In this document: piece by piece, positions 16,769 to 26,797 of the stretch | Numbering within the stretch: position 1 is the stretch's first letter | Layout of the letters: the number at the start of each line of letters is the position of its first letter | Assembly (NCBI RefSeq): GCF_902499075.1 | Contig: NZ_CABVPP010000026.1 | Location: 1-64,000 of the forward strand | Direction: 5' to 3' | Source: Burkholderia pseudomultivorans | GTDB lineage: Bacteria > Pseudomonadota > Gammaproteobacteria > Burkholderiales > Burkholderiaceae | DNA length: 64,000 nt | Translations under genes and position numbers: made by a program | Notes under the pieces: generated by a model | Database searches by the model: none | Told to the model about the DNA's origin: nothing | The model's input: only the letters and a program-made list of their open reading frames with translations

Positions 16769-18277
16769 TCATTCGTCGATCGCCTTCGCGGAAGGCAGCC
16801 GCGAGATAAGCCGCAGCGACACGGTGAGCCCTTCGAGCTGGTAGTGCGGCCGCAGGAAGAATTTCGACGTGTAGTAGCCCGGGTTGTCCTCGACCTCGTC
16901 GACGACCACCTGTGCGGCCGCGAGCGGCTTGCGCGCCTTGGTTTCCTGCGACGAGTTCGCGGGGTCGCCGTCGACGTAGTTCATGATCCAGTCGTTCAGC
17001 CAGCGCTCCATGTCGTCGCGTTCGCGAAACGAGCCGATCTTGTCGCGCACGATGCATTTCAGGTAATGCGCGAAGCGGCAGCACGCGAACAGGTACGGCA
17101 GGCGGCCCGACAGCCGCGCGTTGGCGGTGGCGTCGGGATCGTGGTACTCGGCGGGCTGGTACAGCGACTGCGCGCCGATGAACGCGGCGAAATCCGAGTT
17201 CTTCCGGTGTACGAACGGCATGAAGCCGTTCTTCGCAAGCTCGGCTTCGCGGCGGTCGCTGATCGCGATCTCGGTCGGGCATTTCTGGTCGACACCGCCG
17301 TCGTCGGTCGGGAACGTGTGGCTCGGCAGCCCCTCGACCGCCCCGCCGGATTCGACGCCGCGGATCGACGAGCACCAGCCGTACAGCTTGAACGACCGGT
17401 TGATGTTCGCCGCCATCGCGTACGCGGAATTCGCCCACGTGTAGCGATCGTGGTTCGCGGCGTCGGTGTCTTCCTCGAAGTCGAATTCGTCGACGGGGTT
17501 GGTGCGCGCGCCATACGGCAGCCGCGCGAGAAAGCGCGGCATCGCGAGGCCGACATAGCGGGAATCCTCGGACTGCCGCAGGCTGCGCCACGCCGCGTAT
17601 TCGGTGTTCTGGAAGATCTTCGTCAAGTCGCGCGGGTTCGACAGCTCCTGCCACGAATCCATCTGCATCAGCTCGGGCGACGCACCGGCGATGAACGGCG
17701 CATGCGCGGCGGCCGCGATCTTCGACAGCTCGCCGAGCATCTCGACGTCGGGCGGGCTGTGGTTGAAGTAGAAATCGCCGACGAGGCAGCCGAACGGTTC
17801 GCCGCCGAACTGCCCGTACTCCTCCTCGTAGATCTTGCGGAACAGCGGGCTTTGATCCCACGCGACGCCCTTGTAGCGCTTCAGCATGCGCGCGACTTCG
17901 TTGCGCGACGCGGGCAGCGCCTTGATCTTCAGCAGCTCGTCGGTTTCGGTGTGCGTGACGAGGTAATGCAGCCCGCGCCATGCGCCTTCGAGCGTCTGGA
18001 AATCGTTGTGGTGCAGGATCTCGTTGATCTGTTCGGAGAGCTTCCGGTCGATTTCCGCGATGATCTGCTTGACGCTGCCGTACGCATCGGTCGTCATCCC
18101 GACCGTGTGTTCGAGCGCCTGCTGCGCGAGCGTGCGCACCGCGCGCTCGACCGATTCGCGCGCCTCGGCGGTCTTCGGCTTGAACTCCTTTTGCAGCAGC
18201 GCGGCGAACGCATCGTGCGCGCGCTCCGGCTGCGCGGTCTCGCGCGACTCGGCGCGGGATTGGGCGGGCTCATTCAT
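16769..18277 (-). CDS. tssC: T6SS sheath large subunit TssC (VipB)
   Basis: A 502-residue large sheath subunit. Family motifs include AWRGLHYLVTHTETDELLKIK, YEEEYGQFGGEPFGCLVGDFY, the LYQPAEYHDPDATANARLS region, FAHYLKCIVRDKIGSF and the C-terminal VDEVEDNPGYYTSKFFLRPHY. The start at 18277 overlaps the tssB end by 8 bases and has a GGAGA site. A frame extending 20 codons further upstream lies inside tssB and is less likely. Works as a heterodimer with TssB around the Hcp tube. Confidence 0.97.
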   Translation of the reverse strand: MNEPAQSRAESRETAQPERAHDAFAALLQKEFKPKTAEARESVERAVRTLAQQALEHTVGMTTDAYGSVKQIIAEIDRKLSEQINEILHHNDFQTLEGAWRGLHYLVTHTETDELLKIKALPASRNEVARMLKRYKGVAWDQSPLFRKIYEEEYGQFGGEPFGCLVGDFYFNHSPPDVEMLGELSKIAAAAHAPFIAGASPELMQMDSWQELSNPRDLTKIFQNTEYAAWRSLRQSEDSRYVGLAMPRFLARLPYGARTNPVDEFDFEEDTDAANHDRYTWANSAYAMAANINRSFKLYGWCSSIRGVESGGAVEGLPSHTFPTDDGGVDQKCPTEIAISDRREAELAKNGFMPFVHRKNSDFAAFIGAQSLYQPAEYHDPDATANARLSGRLPYLFACCRFAHYLKCIVRDKIGSFRERDDMERWLNDWIMNYVDGDPANSSQETKARKPLAAAQVVVDEVEDNPGYYTSKFFLRPHYQLEGLTVSLRLISRLPSAKAIDE

Positions 18278-18824
18278 CGCGGGTCTCCGGGGCGGTCGTC
18301 GCATCGCCCTGCCGTTGCGCGCGCGGTTCGCCGACAAGCGTCTTCAGCAGGTCGGGATCGTTGATCGCGCGCTCGATCAGTTGTTCGGCACCGTGCTTGC
18401 CGTCCATGTACGACAGCAGGTTCGACAGCTCGGTGCGCGCGTCGAGCAGACGGCGCAGCGCATCGACGTTGCGCGCGATCGCGGCCGGCGAGAAATCGTC
18501 GATCCGCTCGAACGTCATGTCGACGCTGAGCATGCCTTCGCCCGTCAGCGTGTTGGGCACCTGGAACGCGACGCGCGGCGCCACGGACTTCATCCGCTCG
18601 TCGAAGTTGTCGACGTCGATCTCGAGAAACCTGCGCTCCGGCAGGTCCGGCAGCGGCTCGGCGCGCTTGCCCGCGAGGTCGGAGATCACGCCCATCACGA
18701 ACGGCAACTGCACCTTGCGTTCGGCGCCGTAGGTCTCGACGTCGTACTCGATCTGCACGCGCGGCGCCCGATTGCGCGCGATGAACTTCTGTCCGCTGCC
18801 CGCTGCCCTGGTTCTGTCCGTCAT
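18270..18824 (-). CDS. tssB: T6SS sheath small subunit TssB (VipA)
   Basis: A 184-residue small sheath subunit. It shows the N-terminal GQKFIARNRAPRVQIEYDVE, the LPFVMGVISDLAGKR motif, FLEIDVDNFDERMKSV, and the helix with LSNLLSYMDGKHGAE. The ATG at 18824 is preceded by AAGGAG, while an upstream in-frame Met at 18899 would run close to tssA and lacks this site. Forms the contractile sheath with TssC, whose gene overlaps by 8 bases. Confidence 0.97.
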   Translation of the reverse strand: MTDRTRAAGSGQKFIARNRAPRVQIEYDVETYGAERKVQLPFVMGVISDLAGKRAEPLPDLPERRFLEIDVDNFDERMKSVAPRVAFQVPNTLTGEGMLSVDMTFERIDDFSPAAIARNVDALRRLLDARTELSNLLSYMDGKHGAEQLIERAINDPDLLKTLVGEPRAQRQGDATTAPETRDE

Positions 18825-18902
18825 CGTCCACTCCTTCACGTCGATCAATTCACGTCGATCAAATTGCGCGGTATGCCTTCGCCGCCCGCATGGCGGCATG
18901 CT

Positions 18903-20006
18903 TCATTCGCTCCGCTCGCCGCTTAGCAGGTCCAGCTTCGGCAGGCTCTCCGGAGCGAGGTCCCGGATGATTGCGTAGAAATCGAGCGCCAGCAGGCGCT
19001 GCGCGCGCCGCAGCAGCAGCGGCGCCGGATGGCTCGGCTCGTAGTGCTCGAAATAGCGGCACATCTTGTCGAGGCCGATGCGCACGTCGTCGCGGCTGGT
19101 CAATTCCGCGTCGCGCCAGGCCTGCGCGTTCGGCACCGGCGCGCCGGACGGCGGCCCGTCCGCCGATGCGTCTGCGCGCGCGGCCCCGGGCGCCGGTGCG
19201 GCATGCTCCGGGGCGGCGGCGCGCGTCGCCGGCAACGGCACGTCGTCCACGATCCGTCGCAAGGCCTTTTCGGTGTCGCTGGCGTCGGGCGCCCATTCGC
19301 TGCCGAGCGCATCGGTCACGCGCGCGCGGATCGCATCCAGCGCACGCAGCGCGGCACGCGCCGCGTCGAGCGGCGTCCGGCCGTCGTCCTGCATGGCGGA
19401 CAGCGCGGCAATCAGCCGCTCGCGGCCGCCCGCCGGGCCCGCTTCGTCGCGGCCGTCCAGCAGCCGTTCGGCATCGCGCACGCTCGGACCGCCGTCGAAC
19501 AGCGGCTGGCGTCGCGCCGCGCGTGCGCAGTCGTGGGCGCCGGCGACATCGGCCAGCGCGTTGATGCGCGGCGTCGGATCCAGGTCGCCGTCCGCGTCGA
19601 GGCGCGGGTGCACGTCGCTCCACCAGCGCTCGAGTGCCGCCGCGACGAGCGCAAGCCCGTCCGCGTAGCCGGGAATGCCGTACAGCTCGGTCCAGCTGCG
19701 CGTCAGGCACGCGACGACGCGCAGATCCTTGGTGCGCGCGAGCAACGCGAGCGCGAGCCGCTCGATCGTGTGCCAGTCGGGCGCCTCGGCCGGGATCACG
19801 GTGTCGCCGTACTGCTGCTCGGCGCGCGGCGTCGAGCGCTCCTGCAGCTGCAGGAAGTCGGGCTCGTATTCGAGGTTTGCGCCGCAGCGCGCATCGGGTG
19901 CGACGTCCGCGAGCAGCATGCCGATCAGTTCGGCACGCGGCGTCGAACCGAGCGGGAGCGGCGACGGGGCGGCGAGTACCGCCTGGCTGACGTTATTCGA
20001 ATACAT
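18903..20006 (-). CDS. tssA: T6SS TssA (ImpA-type)
   Basis: A 367-residue TssA that caps the growing sheath and helps baseplate docking. The N-terminal ImpA domain contains DWHTIERLALALLARTKDLR, VVACLTRSW and GYADGLALVAAALERWWSDV. A low-complexity Ala/Pro linker is followed by a C-terminal helical domain (LDKMCRYFEHYEPSHPAPLL, LRRAQRLLALDF). The chosen start at 20006 overlaps the kinase stop by 14 bases; it has no strong ribosome site, so coupling to kinase translation is likely. Longer upstream frame positions lie inside the PEGA-coding part of the kinase gene. Confidence 0.93.
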   Translation of the reverse strand: MYSNNVSQAVLAAPSPLPLGSTPRAELIGMLLADVAPDARCGANLEYEPDFLQLQERSTPRAEQQYGDTVIPAEAPDWHTIERLALALLARTKDLRVVACLTRSWTELYGIPGYADGLALVAAALERWWSDVHPRLDADGDLDPTPRINALADVAGAHDCARAARRQPLFDGGPSVRDAERLLDGRDEAGPAGGRERLIAALSAMQDDGRTPLDAARAALRALDAIRARVTDALGSEWAPDASDTEKALRRIVDDVPLPATRAAAPEHAAPAPGAARADASADGPPSGAPVPNAQAWRDAELTSRDDVRIGLDKMCRYFEHYEPSHPAPLLLRRAQRLLALDFYAIIRDLAPESLPKLDLLSGERSE

Positions 20007-22398
20007 AGTCGATGCTGACCGGTTTGCTGCCGAAGTCGATCGCCACGGTGCGGCGCAACGGCGGCAGCGAGCCGTTGCGGATCTCGATCTGATAGACGCC
20101 CGGCGCAAGCGATACCGAGCGCAGCGGCGGGCTTGCGCCGCGCCGCGCGCCGTTCACGTAGACGTCGCCCCACGGGCGCACGTGAAAGCGCACGACGACG
20201 TTTTCCGACGCCGGCGGCGGCCGCTGCTCGACGGCGGCCGGCGCATTGACCGTCGCGACGGCCGTATCGGCGCCGGCCGGTGCAGCCGATCCAGGCGCCG
20301 GAGCTTGGGCCTGCGCTGGCGCCGACTGCGCGACGGCATCGGAGGACGGCACGGTGACGACGCGCTCCGATGCGTCGAGGCTGCCTGCCGGCGCGATCGC
20401 CGAACTCGAGCCGGCCTGCGATGGCGTCGGGCCGGCGGCGTTCGTTGCGACCTGCGGTGCGGACGCGGCGGTCGCCACGGACGGCATGCTGGCCGGTACG
20501 TCGGCGACCGGTGCCGGCGAAGACGGCGCCGACGCGCCGGCCGGCAGGCTCGACGGCGGCACCACGACCGGCGTCGGCCCGTGCTGCGCGAGCGTGGTGT
20601 CAGGCGCGCTGGCGGGCGATGGCGTGCCGGGCGGCGGCTGGCTCGCCTCGGACGTTGCGTCGCCGGCGATGCGCGCAGGGCGCGACAGATAGGTGGCCAC
20701 GATGCCGACCGCGATCAGCGCGACCAGCGCAGCACCGAGATAGACCGGCATGCGCCGCTCGCCGAAGCGGTTGCGGGTGGCGCGGTCAGGCGGCGCGTCA
20801 GGCGGGTCCGACGCGCCACGCACCGGCGCGGACGCGGCAGGACGCGATGAGGTTGCACCGGCAGTCGCCGCGAACGCATCCGGATTCCGGTTCGCGTTCC
20901 CGTTGCTGCCGTCGCTCGCGGTTGCCGGCTCGCTTCGCTGCGCGGCATCGGCGCGGGTGTGTTCCCCGACACCTGCCGACCGTGCCGCCGTATCGCGTCC
21001 GGTTGTTTCGCTCCGCGGCGCTTCATTCGCTTTCGCCGCCTCTCCGGTTTGGCGATCGGGATCCTGCTTCGGCGTGTCGGACAGCGCCGGTTCGGCGGAA
21101 AGCCCTGATGTCTGCGACGCCGCTGCCGACGACGCAGACGCTCCAGCCACGGCTGCAAGCGGCGCCTTTTCCGCCGTGGCCGATGCGGCGGCGGTTCCCT
21201 CGCGACCGGACGAAGCCGCCGACGAGTCGTGCGATGGCGTACCGGGCGATGGATCCGCACGGTCCTGCTTCGGATGCACGGCATCGCCGTGGCCGGCCGA
21301 AGCGGAATTCGCGGATTCACGGTCGTCTTCCGACGTCGCTCCACGCTTCGGCGGTCCGCCCGCCGTTCCGGCCTCTTCCCCGCCGTGCGCGTCCGTTCCC
21401 GGCGCCGCCGCCGGCGGCACGACCGCCGCCACGCCATACGCGCTCGTCCGGTCGAAATCCTGCAAGCCGAGTTCCGCCGCGAACGCGGCGACCGACTCGG
21501 GCCGGTCGGGAATCCGCAGCTGCAGCGCATGATCGACCGCCGCCAGAAACGCCGGGCTGTACACCTCGCCGGCCGGCAGTTCGCGCGACACGAGCGGCCG
21601 GTACGTATCCTTGATGCTGCGCACGACCGCCGCCGGCGGCAGGTCGCCGACGATCATCGCGTGCATCACCGCGCCGAGCGCATACAGGTCGGTCCACGGC
21701 CCCTGGCTGAACGCCGGGTCGTCCGTGTATTGCTCGATCGGCGCATAGCCGGGCTTGATCATCATCGCGCCGTCGTCGACCAGATCGCCGATCCGCTTGC
21801 GCGCCGCGCCGAAGTCGAGCAGGATCGCGCTGCCGTTCGGGCGGATCAGCACGTTGTCGAGCGCGACGTCGCGATGAAAGCACTGCGCGCGATGCAGCGT
21901 GTCGAGCGCCCCGAGCAGCGCGCCGACGATATGGCGCAGTTGCGTCTCGCCGATCCGCATCCCGCCGTCGAGCAGCTGCTTGAGCGTGCGCCCTTCGTAG
22001 AACGGCATCACCATGTACGCGGTGCCGTGGCTTTCCCAGAAGTGCAGCACCTTGACGAGCCCCGGATGATCGAACTGCGCGAGCAGCCGCGCCTCGTTGA
22101 GGAACGCGCCGCGCCCCGCGTCGAACGCCTGCGCGAAGCGCTCGGAGCGCAGCGACACCGTATAGTCGCCGCCGCGCGTCGCGAGCATCGACGGCATGTA
22201 CTCCTTGATCGCGACCGCGCGCCGCAACGTGCGGTCGAATGCGCGATAGACGATTCCGAAACCGCCGATGCCCAGCACCTCGTCGAGCTGCAGCTCGCCG
22301 AGGCGATGGCCGAGCGGCAGCGGCCGCACCGTGAATTCGGGCGGGTCGCCGCGCGTCGCCGTGTCGTGCTCGTTGTCTCTCGATCCAGCGTCCTTCAT
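19993..22398 (-). CDS. PpkA-like Ser/Thr protein kinase with C-terminal PEGA domain
   Basis: An 801-residue membrane-bound kinase, presumably the T6SS phospho-switch. The kinase domain (about 35-300) has the glycine loop GIGGFGIVY, lysine in AVAIKEYMP, catalytic loop FHRDVALDNVL and DFG (LLDFGAARK), so it looks active. A long Ala/Thr/Pro/Ser-rich linker follows, then one membrane helix (VYLGAALVALIAVGIVA), a second disordered stretch, and a final PEGA-like beta domain (GDVYVNGARRGASPPLRSV, VYQIEIRNG). It probably phosphorylates the FHA partner TagH, as PpkA does for Fha. No PppA phosphatase gene is found here. The start has an AGAGGTG site; the frame extends upstream but shadows tagF. Confidence 0.9.
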   Translation of the reverse strand: MKDAGSRDNEHDTATRGDPPEFTVRPLPLGHRLGELQLDEVLGIGGFGIVYRAFDRTLRRAVAIKEYMPSMLATRGGDYTVSLRSERFAQAFDAGRGAFLNEARLLAQFDHPGLVKVLHFWESHGTAYMVMPFYEGRTLKQLLDGGMRIGETQLRHIVGALLGALDTLHRAQCFHRDVALDNVLIRPNGSAILLDFGAARKRIGDLVDDGAMMIKPGYAPIEQYTDDPAFSQGPWTDLYALGAVMHAMIVGDLPPAAVVRSIKDTYRPLVSRELPAGEVYSPAFLAAVDHALQLRIPDRPESVAAFAAELGLQDFDRTSAYGVAAVVPPAAAPGTDAHGGEEAGTAGGPPKRGATSEDDRESANSASAGHGDAVHPKQDRADPSPGTPSHDSSAASSGREGTAAASATAEKAPLAAVAGASASSAAASQTSGLSAEPALSDTPKQDPDRQTGEAAKANEAPRSETTGRDTAARSAGVGEHTRADAAQRSEPATASDGSNGNANRNPDAFAATAGATSSRPAASAPVRGASDPPDAPPDRATRNRFGERRMPVYLGAALVALIAVGIVATYLSRPARIAGDATSEASQPPPGTPSPASAPDTTLAQHGPTPVVVPPSSLPAGASAPSSPAPVADVPASMPSVATAASAPQVATNAAGPTPSQAGSSSAIAPAGSLDASERVVTVPSSDAVAQSAPAQAQAPAPGSAAPAGADTAVATVNAPAAVEQRPPPASENVVVRFHVRPWGDVYVNGARRGASPPLRSVSLAPGVYQIEIRNGSLPPLRRTVAIDFGSKPVSIDYVFE

Positions 22399-22501
22399 GT
22401 TCACCTCTCGATACCGCGGTTCGTCGCTGCGCCGCCGCGCGGCACCGACGAATCGCCGATCGGCGCGCCGTCGCGCGCCTGCGTCGCCTGCGATTCCGGC
22501 C

Positions 22502-23191
22502 CTAGCCGTCGCCGAACAGCCGCAGGAACAATGCGTTGTCGGGCGCGCCGGTATGTGCGTGGGTGCGCAGCGGCGAGCCGTCCGCACGATTGGTCCACCA
22601 GAAGCTGGTCCCGCCGTGCGGATCGAAATAACCGGACAGCCCCGGCCACGCTGCCGGCGCAGCGTGGTCCGTGCCGTCCGTTTCGCCCGCGCCGTTGCCG
22701 GCCATGCCGCCGCCCGGCACGAGACGCACACGTTCGAGCGCGCGCTCGAGGTCGGTCGGCGCACGCGCATGCCGGATCGCATCGAGCAGCGCATGACCGA
22801 TCTGCCGGTAGAACGTGTCGGCCGCGTCCGGCAACGCGCTCCAGTAGTCGGCCGCGCGCATCGGCAGCGTGACGATCACCGGGTAGTAGCGCCCGACGCG
22901 GTCGCAGCTCGGCGCGAGGCAGCCCGGCTGCACGCACGACGCGCCGGCGCCGGCCGGGATCAGGAAGTTCCATACCGGCGCGACCGTGTAATGACGCTCG
23001 ATCTCGTCCGCGCCGCGCGCGCGCATCGCGGCCATCCCTTGCTGCAGCCACCGCTCCCACCAGAGCGCGAGCGCATGCGGCAGCCGGCTGTTCACGAAGT
23101 CGCCGGCGCCGGGAATCTTCCCGTACCAGGCCGGTGCGTCGCCGGCGGCGGTCGTGGGCGGCGGAGTGGTGCTCATGGCTTCGGAGGGCAT
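22502..23191 (-). CDS. tagF: T6SS-associated protein TagF
   Basis: A 229-residue TagF, known elsewhere as a post-translational repressor of T6SS firing. The family signature WYGKIPGAGDFVNSRLP is near the N-terminus, followed by LALWWERWLQQG, YTVAPVWNFLIP, RYYPVIVTLPM and, near the end, FWWTNRADGSP. Two starts are possible: ATG at 23191, with GGAG 8 bases upstream, and ATG at 23176, in an ATGA overlap with the tssM stop. I chose 23191 for its ribosome site. It sits with the kinase gene, consistent with a regulatory pair, and 103 bp separate the two. Confidence 0.92.
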   Translation of the reverse strand: MPSEAMSTTPPPTTAAGDAPAWYGKIPGAGDFVNSRLPHALALWWERWLQQGMAAMRARGADEIERHYTVAPVWNFLIPAGAGASCVQPGCLAPSCDRVGRYYPVIVTLPMRAADYWSALPDAADTFYRQIGHALLDAIRHARAPTDLERALERVRLVPGGGMAGNGAGETDGTDHAAPAAWPGLSGYFDPHGGTSFWWTNRADGSPLRTHAHTGAPDNALFLRLFGDG

Positions 23192-26100
23192 GTAAAGGAC
23201 TCCATCTGGGCCAGCCTGAACGGATTGCGGACGCTGCCGGCGTTCACCTGCAGCACGAGCGGTTTGCCGTCGACGGCGAAGCGCGCAATCATCTGGTCCG
23301 AGCCGCGTCCGGCCGATACCGCCGCGCGATCGAACAGCCGGTGCAGCGCCCACGGCCCGTCGGTCGTGAAGCCGTCACTCGTGCCGCCCTGCCCCGACAC
23401 CTGCAGGCGCACCTGGTTGCTGCCGCGCGGGCCCGGCCAGTCCACCGCGCTCTGCACCAGCGGGCCGTGCGCGTAGCGGACGATCTGCCCGTCGACGTCG
23501 AGCACCATCTCGGTGATCGACGGGTCCATTTCGAGCGGCTGGATCTGCACCTTCAACTGTGCGGTGCGCGCACCGCCGCCGAAATAGACGTCGCGGATCA
23601 CCGCCGCCTTCTCGAACGACGACAGCATCGCGGCGGCCGACGGATCGGCCTCCGCATTGCGGTTCGCGAAGCGCCACGGATGCGACGTCGTATCGACGAT
23701 CGACTGCAGGTTCTTCTGGAAGAAGTCGTCCATCAGTCCGCCCGGCGCGAACATCTGCGCGAAGTCCGCCGGTGCGACGTCGCGCGTCGCGCCGCGCGCG
23801 AACGGATAGCGGCCCGCGATCGCCTGCCGGCAGAAGTCGCCGACGTTGGCGCCGGCGCGCTGCGCGACGCTGCGCTGCTCGACGGTCGCGACGCTGCCGT
23901 TCGCGACGTTCGACAGGTCGTCGAGCACTTCGCGGAACGGCGTCGGCAGGCGTCCGGCCTGCGCACGCAGGCGCGCCGGCGCGTCGGACGGCGGCGGCTG
24001 CGCGCCGCTGCGCAGTGCGTCGTCGGTGGCCGTCAGGTACGTATACAGCGCATCGATCGACTTCAGCACCGCATCGAACGAGGCGGCCTGGTCGCCGCTG
24101 CCCGGCGCGAACGCGCGCAGCCCGGCGAAGTGGCTGTCGACGACCTGCTCGGCGCTGGCCGGCGCCGCCGCGGACGGGTTCGCGTCGCTGCCCGGCTGTC
24201 CCGCGAAGATTTGCGCGAGCGAGCTGCGCGCCTCGTCGACCTTGTCCTGCGCACGCGACGCGAGATTGCGCGCACCGCCCGGCGCGTCGCCGAGCGCCGT
24301 GTCGCGCGCGAGCGCGACCATCAGCCGCGACAACGGCGAATCGGCCGACGACAGCGCACGCGCGACCTGGATGCTCTGCGCAAGCGTCGACGTGCGCTGC
24401 AGACGAATGTCGGCGAGGTAGTCGTCCCAGATCTTCAGGTAATCGTTCAGGTAGATCTGGCGGATGTCGCGCGCCCACGCCGCCGCGTCGTTCGGCCCCG
24501 GCACCTCGGACAGCCCGAGGTTCAGCACCCACACTTCCTCGCGCCCGTACGCCTCGACCTCGCCGGCAAGACGCGGCGCGAACACGTTGCGATAGCCGTT
24601 GCGCGTATAGAGGCCCGGCACGCCGTCGGACAGCGGCTTGCCGCTCTGCCGCCGGAACACGAGCGACGCGTCGGGGCCGACCGCGCGCGCGACGCTGAAG
24701 TCGAACGCGGACGTCGCGGGCCGCAGCGTGCGCGTTAGCTGCCGGTACAGCCGCTGCGAGAACGGCACCTGCCGCAGCCGCTCGCGGACATCGGCCACCA
24801 GCCGCTCGTTCATCGGATACGGCGACACCGCGACGCGGTTGCCGAACAGCGCGGCGAGATGCGCGCGCAGCGCGGAACGTTCGGCCGGCGAGAAATCGGG
24901 CGGCAGCGCGCGCTCCATCTCGAGATCGACGACCGCCTGCACGAAAGCGGGATCGTAGTGCGCGCTGTCGTACAGCATCAGGTAGGCCTTCAGCGCGGCA
25001 TACGCGTACTCCGTCTCGTCGGGGCGTGCGTCGCGCAGCGCGGCTTCCATCCGGTTCGCGGCGATCGGCAGCAGCACGTCGTCGAGCGCGCGCCGGTACA
25101 CGGCGTCGACGGCCTCGTCGATCTTCTCGCCCTGGAACAGTCCCCAGCGATACGCGAGCGGCGGACGAGACAGGTCGACGCCGCCCGCATTCGCGAGGCT
25201 GCCGAGCGCATCGAGCACCGGCAGCAGTCGCGCAACGTCCGACGCATCCGAGAACTTCGCGCCGGCGATCTGCGCATCGACGGCCGGCACGCGCGCGCCG
25301 ATCTGGTCGAGATACGCGCGATTGTTCGAATAGCTGCGCAGCCACGCGACCAGCACGGCCACGCAAACGAGCGCCAGCGCGACATAGCCTGCAATTCGCA
25401 GCACGCGCTGCCGCCGGTGCCAGCGCAGGTTGCTGCCGGCCAGCGCGGCCTCGCGGAAAATGTGCTCCTGCAGCAGCGACTTCAGGAAGAAGCTGCGCCC
25501 CGTCGAGCCGACCTGCGCGACGGGCGGCACGCCCTCGATCTTCAGGAACCGCTTGATGCCGCTCATCACGCGATCGAACGCAGTGCCCTCCTGCGTGCCG
25601 CTCGTCAGGTAGACGCCGCGCAGCATCGGCATCGGCTCGAAGCTCGACACGGAGAACACTTCGGCGACGAACTGGCCGAGCATCTCCTGCAGATCGGCGA
25701 TCTGCTGCGGCAGCAGGTAGGTCATTTCGCGCTGCCGCGCGTCGGTCTGCGCGGCGAGCAGTTCGGGCAGGCCGTCGTTCAGCCGCTGGTGCAGCAGCCG
25801 GTATTCGCGGTCGAACGCCGCGCGCAGGTCGAAACCGGGCGCCTCGCTTTGCGCGAGCGGGAACGTGAAGCCCCAGACCTGCGCGCATTCCGCACGGCCG
25901 AAACCGCCGAAATACTCGGCGAAGCCGGCGAGCAGGTCGGCCTTGGTGACGAGCAGGTACACCGGGAAACGGATGCCGAGCTGCGCGCGCAGCTCGAGCA
26001 GCCGCTTGCGCAGCACCATCGCGTGCTGCGTGCGCTCGGCCTCCGACGCGCCGAGCAGGTCGGCGACGCTGATCGTCAGCATCGCGCCGTTCAGCGGCTG

Positions 26101-26796
26101 GCGCGTGCGGTACTTCTTCAGCAGCTCGACGAAGCCGTTCCACTCGGCTTCGTCGAGCGCGCGATTGCCTTCGTGGGTCGTATAGCGGCCGGCCGTATCG
26201 ATCAGCACCGCGTCGTTCGTGAACCACCAGTCGCAATGCCGCGTGCCGCCGACACCGCGAATCGCCGCGCGGCCGAATTGCTCGGCCAGCGGAAAACTGA
26301 GCCCCGAATTGACGAGCGCGGTCGTCTTGCCCGAGCCCGGCGCGCCGATGAACACGTACCACGGCAACTGATACAGATACTGGCGCGACATCCGGTCGAA
26401 CCAGTGCCGCACGCCGTTGCGTGCGGCGTCGGGCTGCCCGAAGCGGACTTTCTTCAGCAGCGTCGCGGCTTCGTCGAAGCGGCTGCGCAGCTCGTCGAGC
26501 TGCGCCTTGGCCGGATCGTCGGCGACGGCGGGCGCGGCCTCGCGCAACTGGTTCAGCAACTGCGCATTGAGCTGGCCGGCGCGCCAGCTTCGCCACGCGA
26601 CGCGTGCGCCCCACGCGACGAACAGCGCCGCGATCGTCAGCCCGCGCGCCCAACCGCTTTCGAGCGGCCGGACCTCGGCGAAGGCAAACAGCGGCCCGGC
26701 GAGCCACACGAAGCATGCGAGCACGACGAGACCCGCGAAGGTCCAGATTTCCCGCGACGGCAACGGCCGGACGAAACGCGCGACAGCCTGGTTCAT
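23173..26796 (-). CDS. tssM: T6SS inner-membrane subunit TssM (IcmF)
   Basis: A 1207-residue membrane-complex protein. Two membrane helices (about 18-40 and 51-68) precede a cytoplasmic GTPase-like domain with Walker A GAPGSGKTTA at 151-160 and the following VLIDTAGRY. A third helix near 440-460 (GYVALALVCVAVLVAW) leads to a large periplasmic region that contacts TssJ. The C-terminus contains the IcmF/VasK beta domain (QIQPLEMDPSITEMVLDVDG, VDWPGPRGSNQVRL). The Walker motif is intact. It starts 1 base after tssL and ends within the tagF start. Confidence 0.97.
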   Translation of the reverse strand: MNQAVARFVRPLPSREIWTFAGLVVLACFVWLAGPLFAFAEVRPLESGWARGLTIAALFVAWGARVAWRSWRAGQLNAQLLNQLREAAPAVADDPAKAQLDELRSRFDEAATLLKKVRFGQPDAARNGVRHWFDRMSRQYLYQLPWYVFIGAPGSGKTTALVNSGLSFPLAEQFGRAAIRGVGGTRHCDWWFTNDAVLIDTAGRYTTHEGNRALDEAEWNGFVELLKKYRTRQPLNGAMLTISVADLLGASEAERTQHAMVLRKRLLELRAQLGIRFPVYLLVTKADLLAGFAEYFGGFGRAECAQVWGFTFPLAQSEAPGFDLRAAFDREYRLLHQRLNDGLPELLAAQTDARQREMTYLLPQQIADLQEMLGQFVAEVFSVSSFEPMPMLRGVYLTSGTQEGTAFDRVMSGIKRFLKIEGVPPVAQVGSTGRSFFLKSLLQEHIFREAALAGSNLRWHRRQRVLRIAGYVALALVCVAVLVAWLRSYSNNRAYLDQIGARVPAVDAQIAGAKFSDASDVARLLPVLDALGSLANAGGVDLSRPPLAYRWGLFQGEKIDEAVDAVYRRALDDVLLPIAANRMEAALRDARPDETEYAYAALKAYLMLYDSAHYDPAFVQAVVDLEMERALPPDFSPAERSALRAHLAALFGNRVAVSPYPMNERLVADVRERLRQVPFSQRLYRQLTRTLRPATSAFDFSVARAVGPDASLVFRRQSGKPLSDGVPGLYTRNGYRNVFAPRLAGEVEAYGREEVWVLNLGLSEVPGPNDAAAWARDIRQIYLNDYLKIWDDYLADIRLQRTSTLAQSIQVARALSSADSPLSRLMVALARDTALGDAPGGARNLASRAQDKVDEARSSLAQIFAGQPGSDANPSAAAPASAEQVVDSHFAGLRAFAPGSGDQAASFDAVLKSIDALYTYLTATDDALRSGAQPPPSDAPARLRAQAGRLPTPFREVLDDLSNVANGSVATVEQRSVAQRAGANVGDFCRQAIAGRYPFARGATRDVAPADFAQMFAPGGLMDDFFQKNLQSIVDTTSHPWRFANRNAEADPSAAAMLSSFEKAAVIRDVYFGGGARTAQLKVQIQPLEMDPSITEMVLDVDGQIVRYAHGPLVQSAVDWPGPRGSNQVRLQVSGQGGTSDGFTTDGPWALHRLFDRAAVSAGRGSDQMIARFAVDGKPLVLQVNAGSVRNPFRLAQMESFTCPPKP

Positions 26797-26797
26797 G

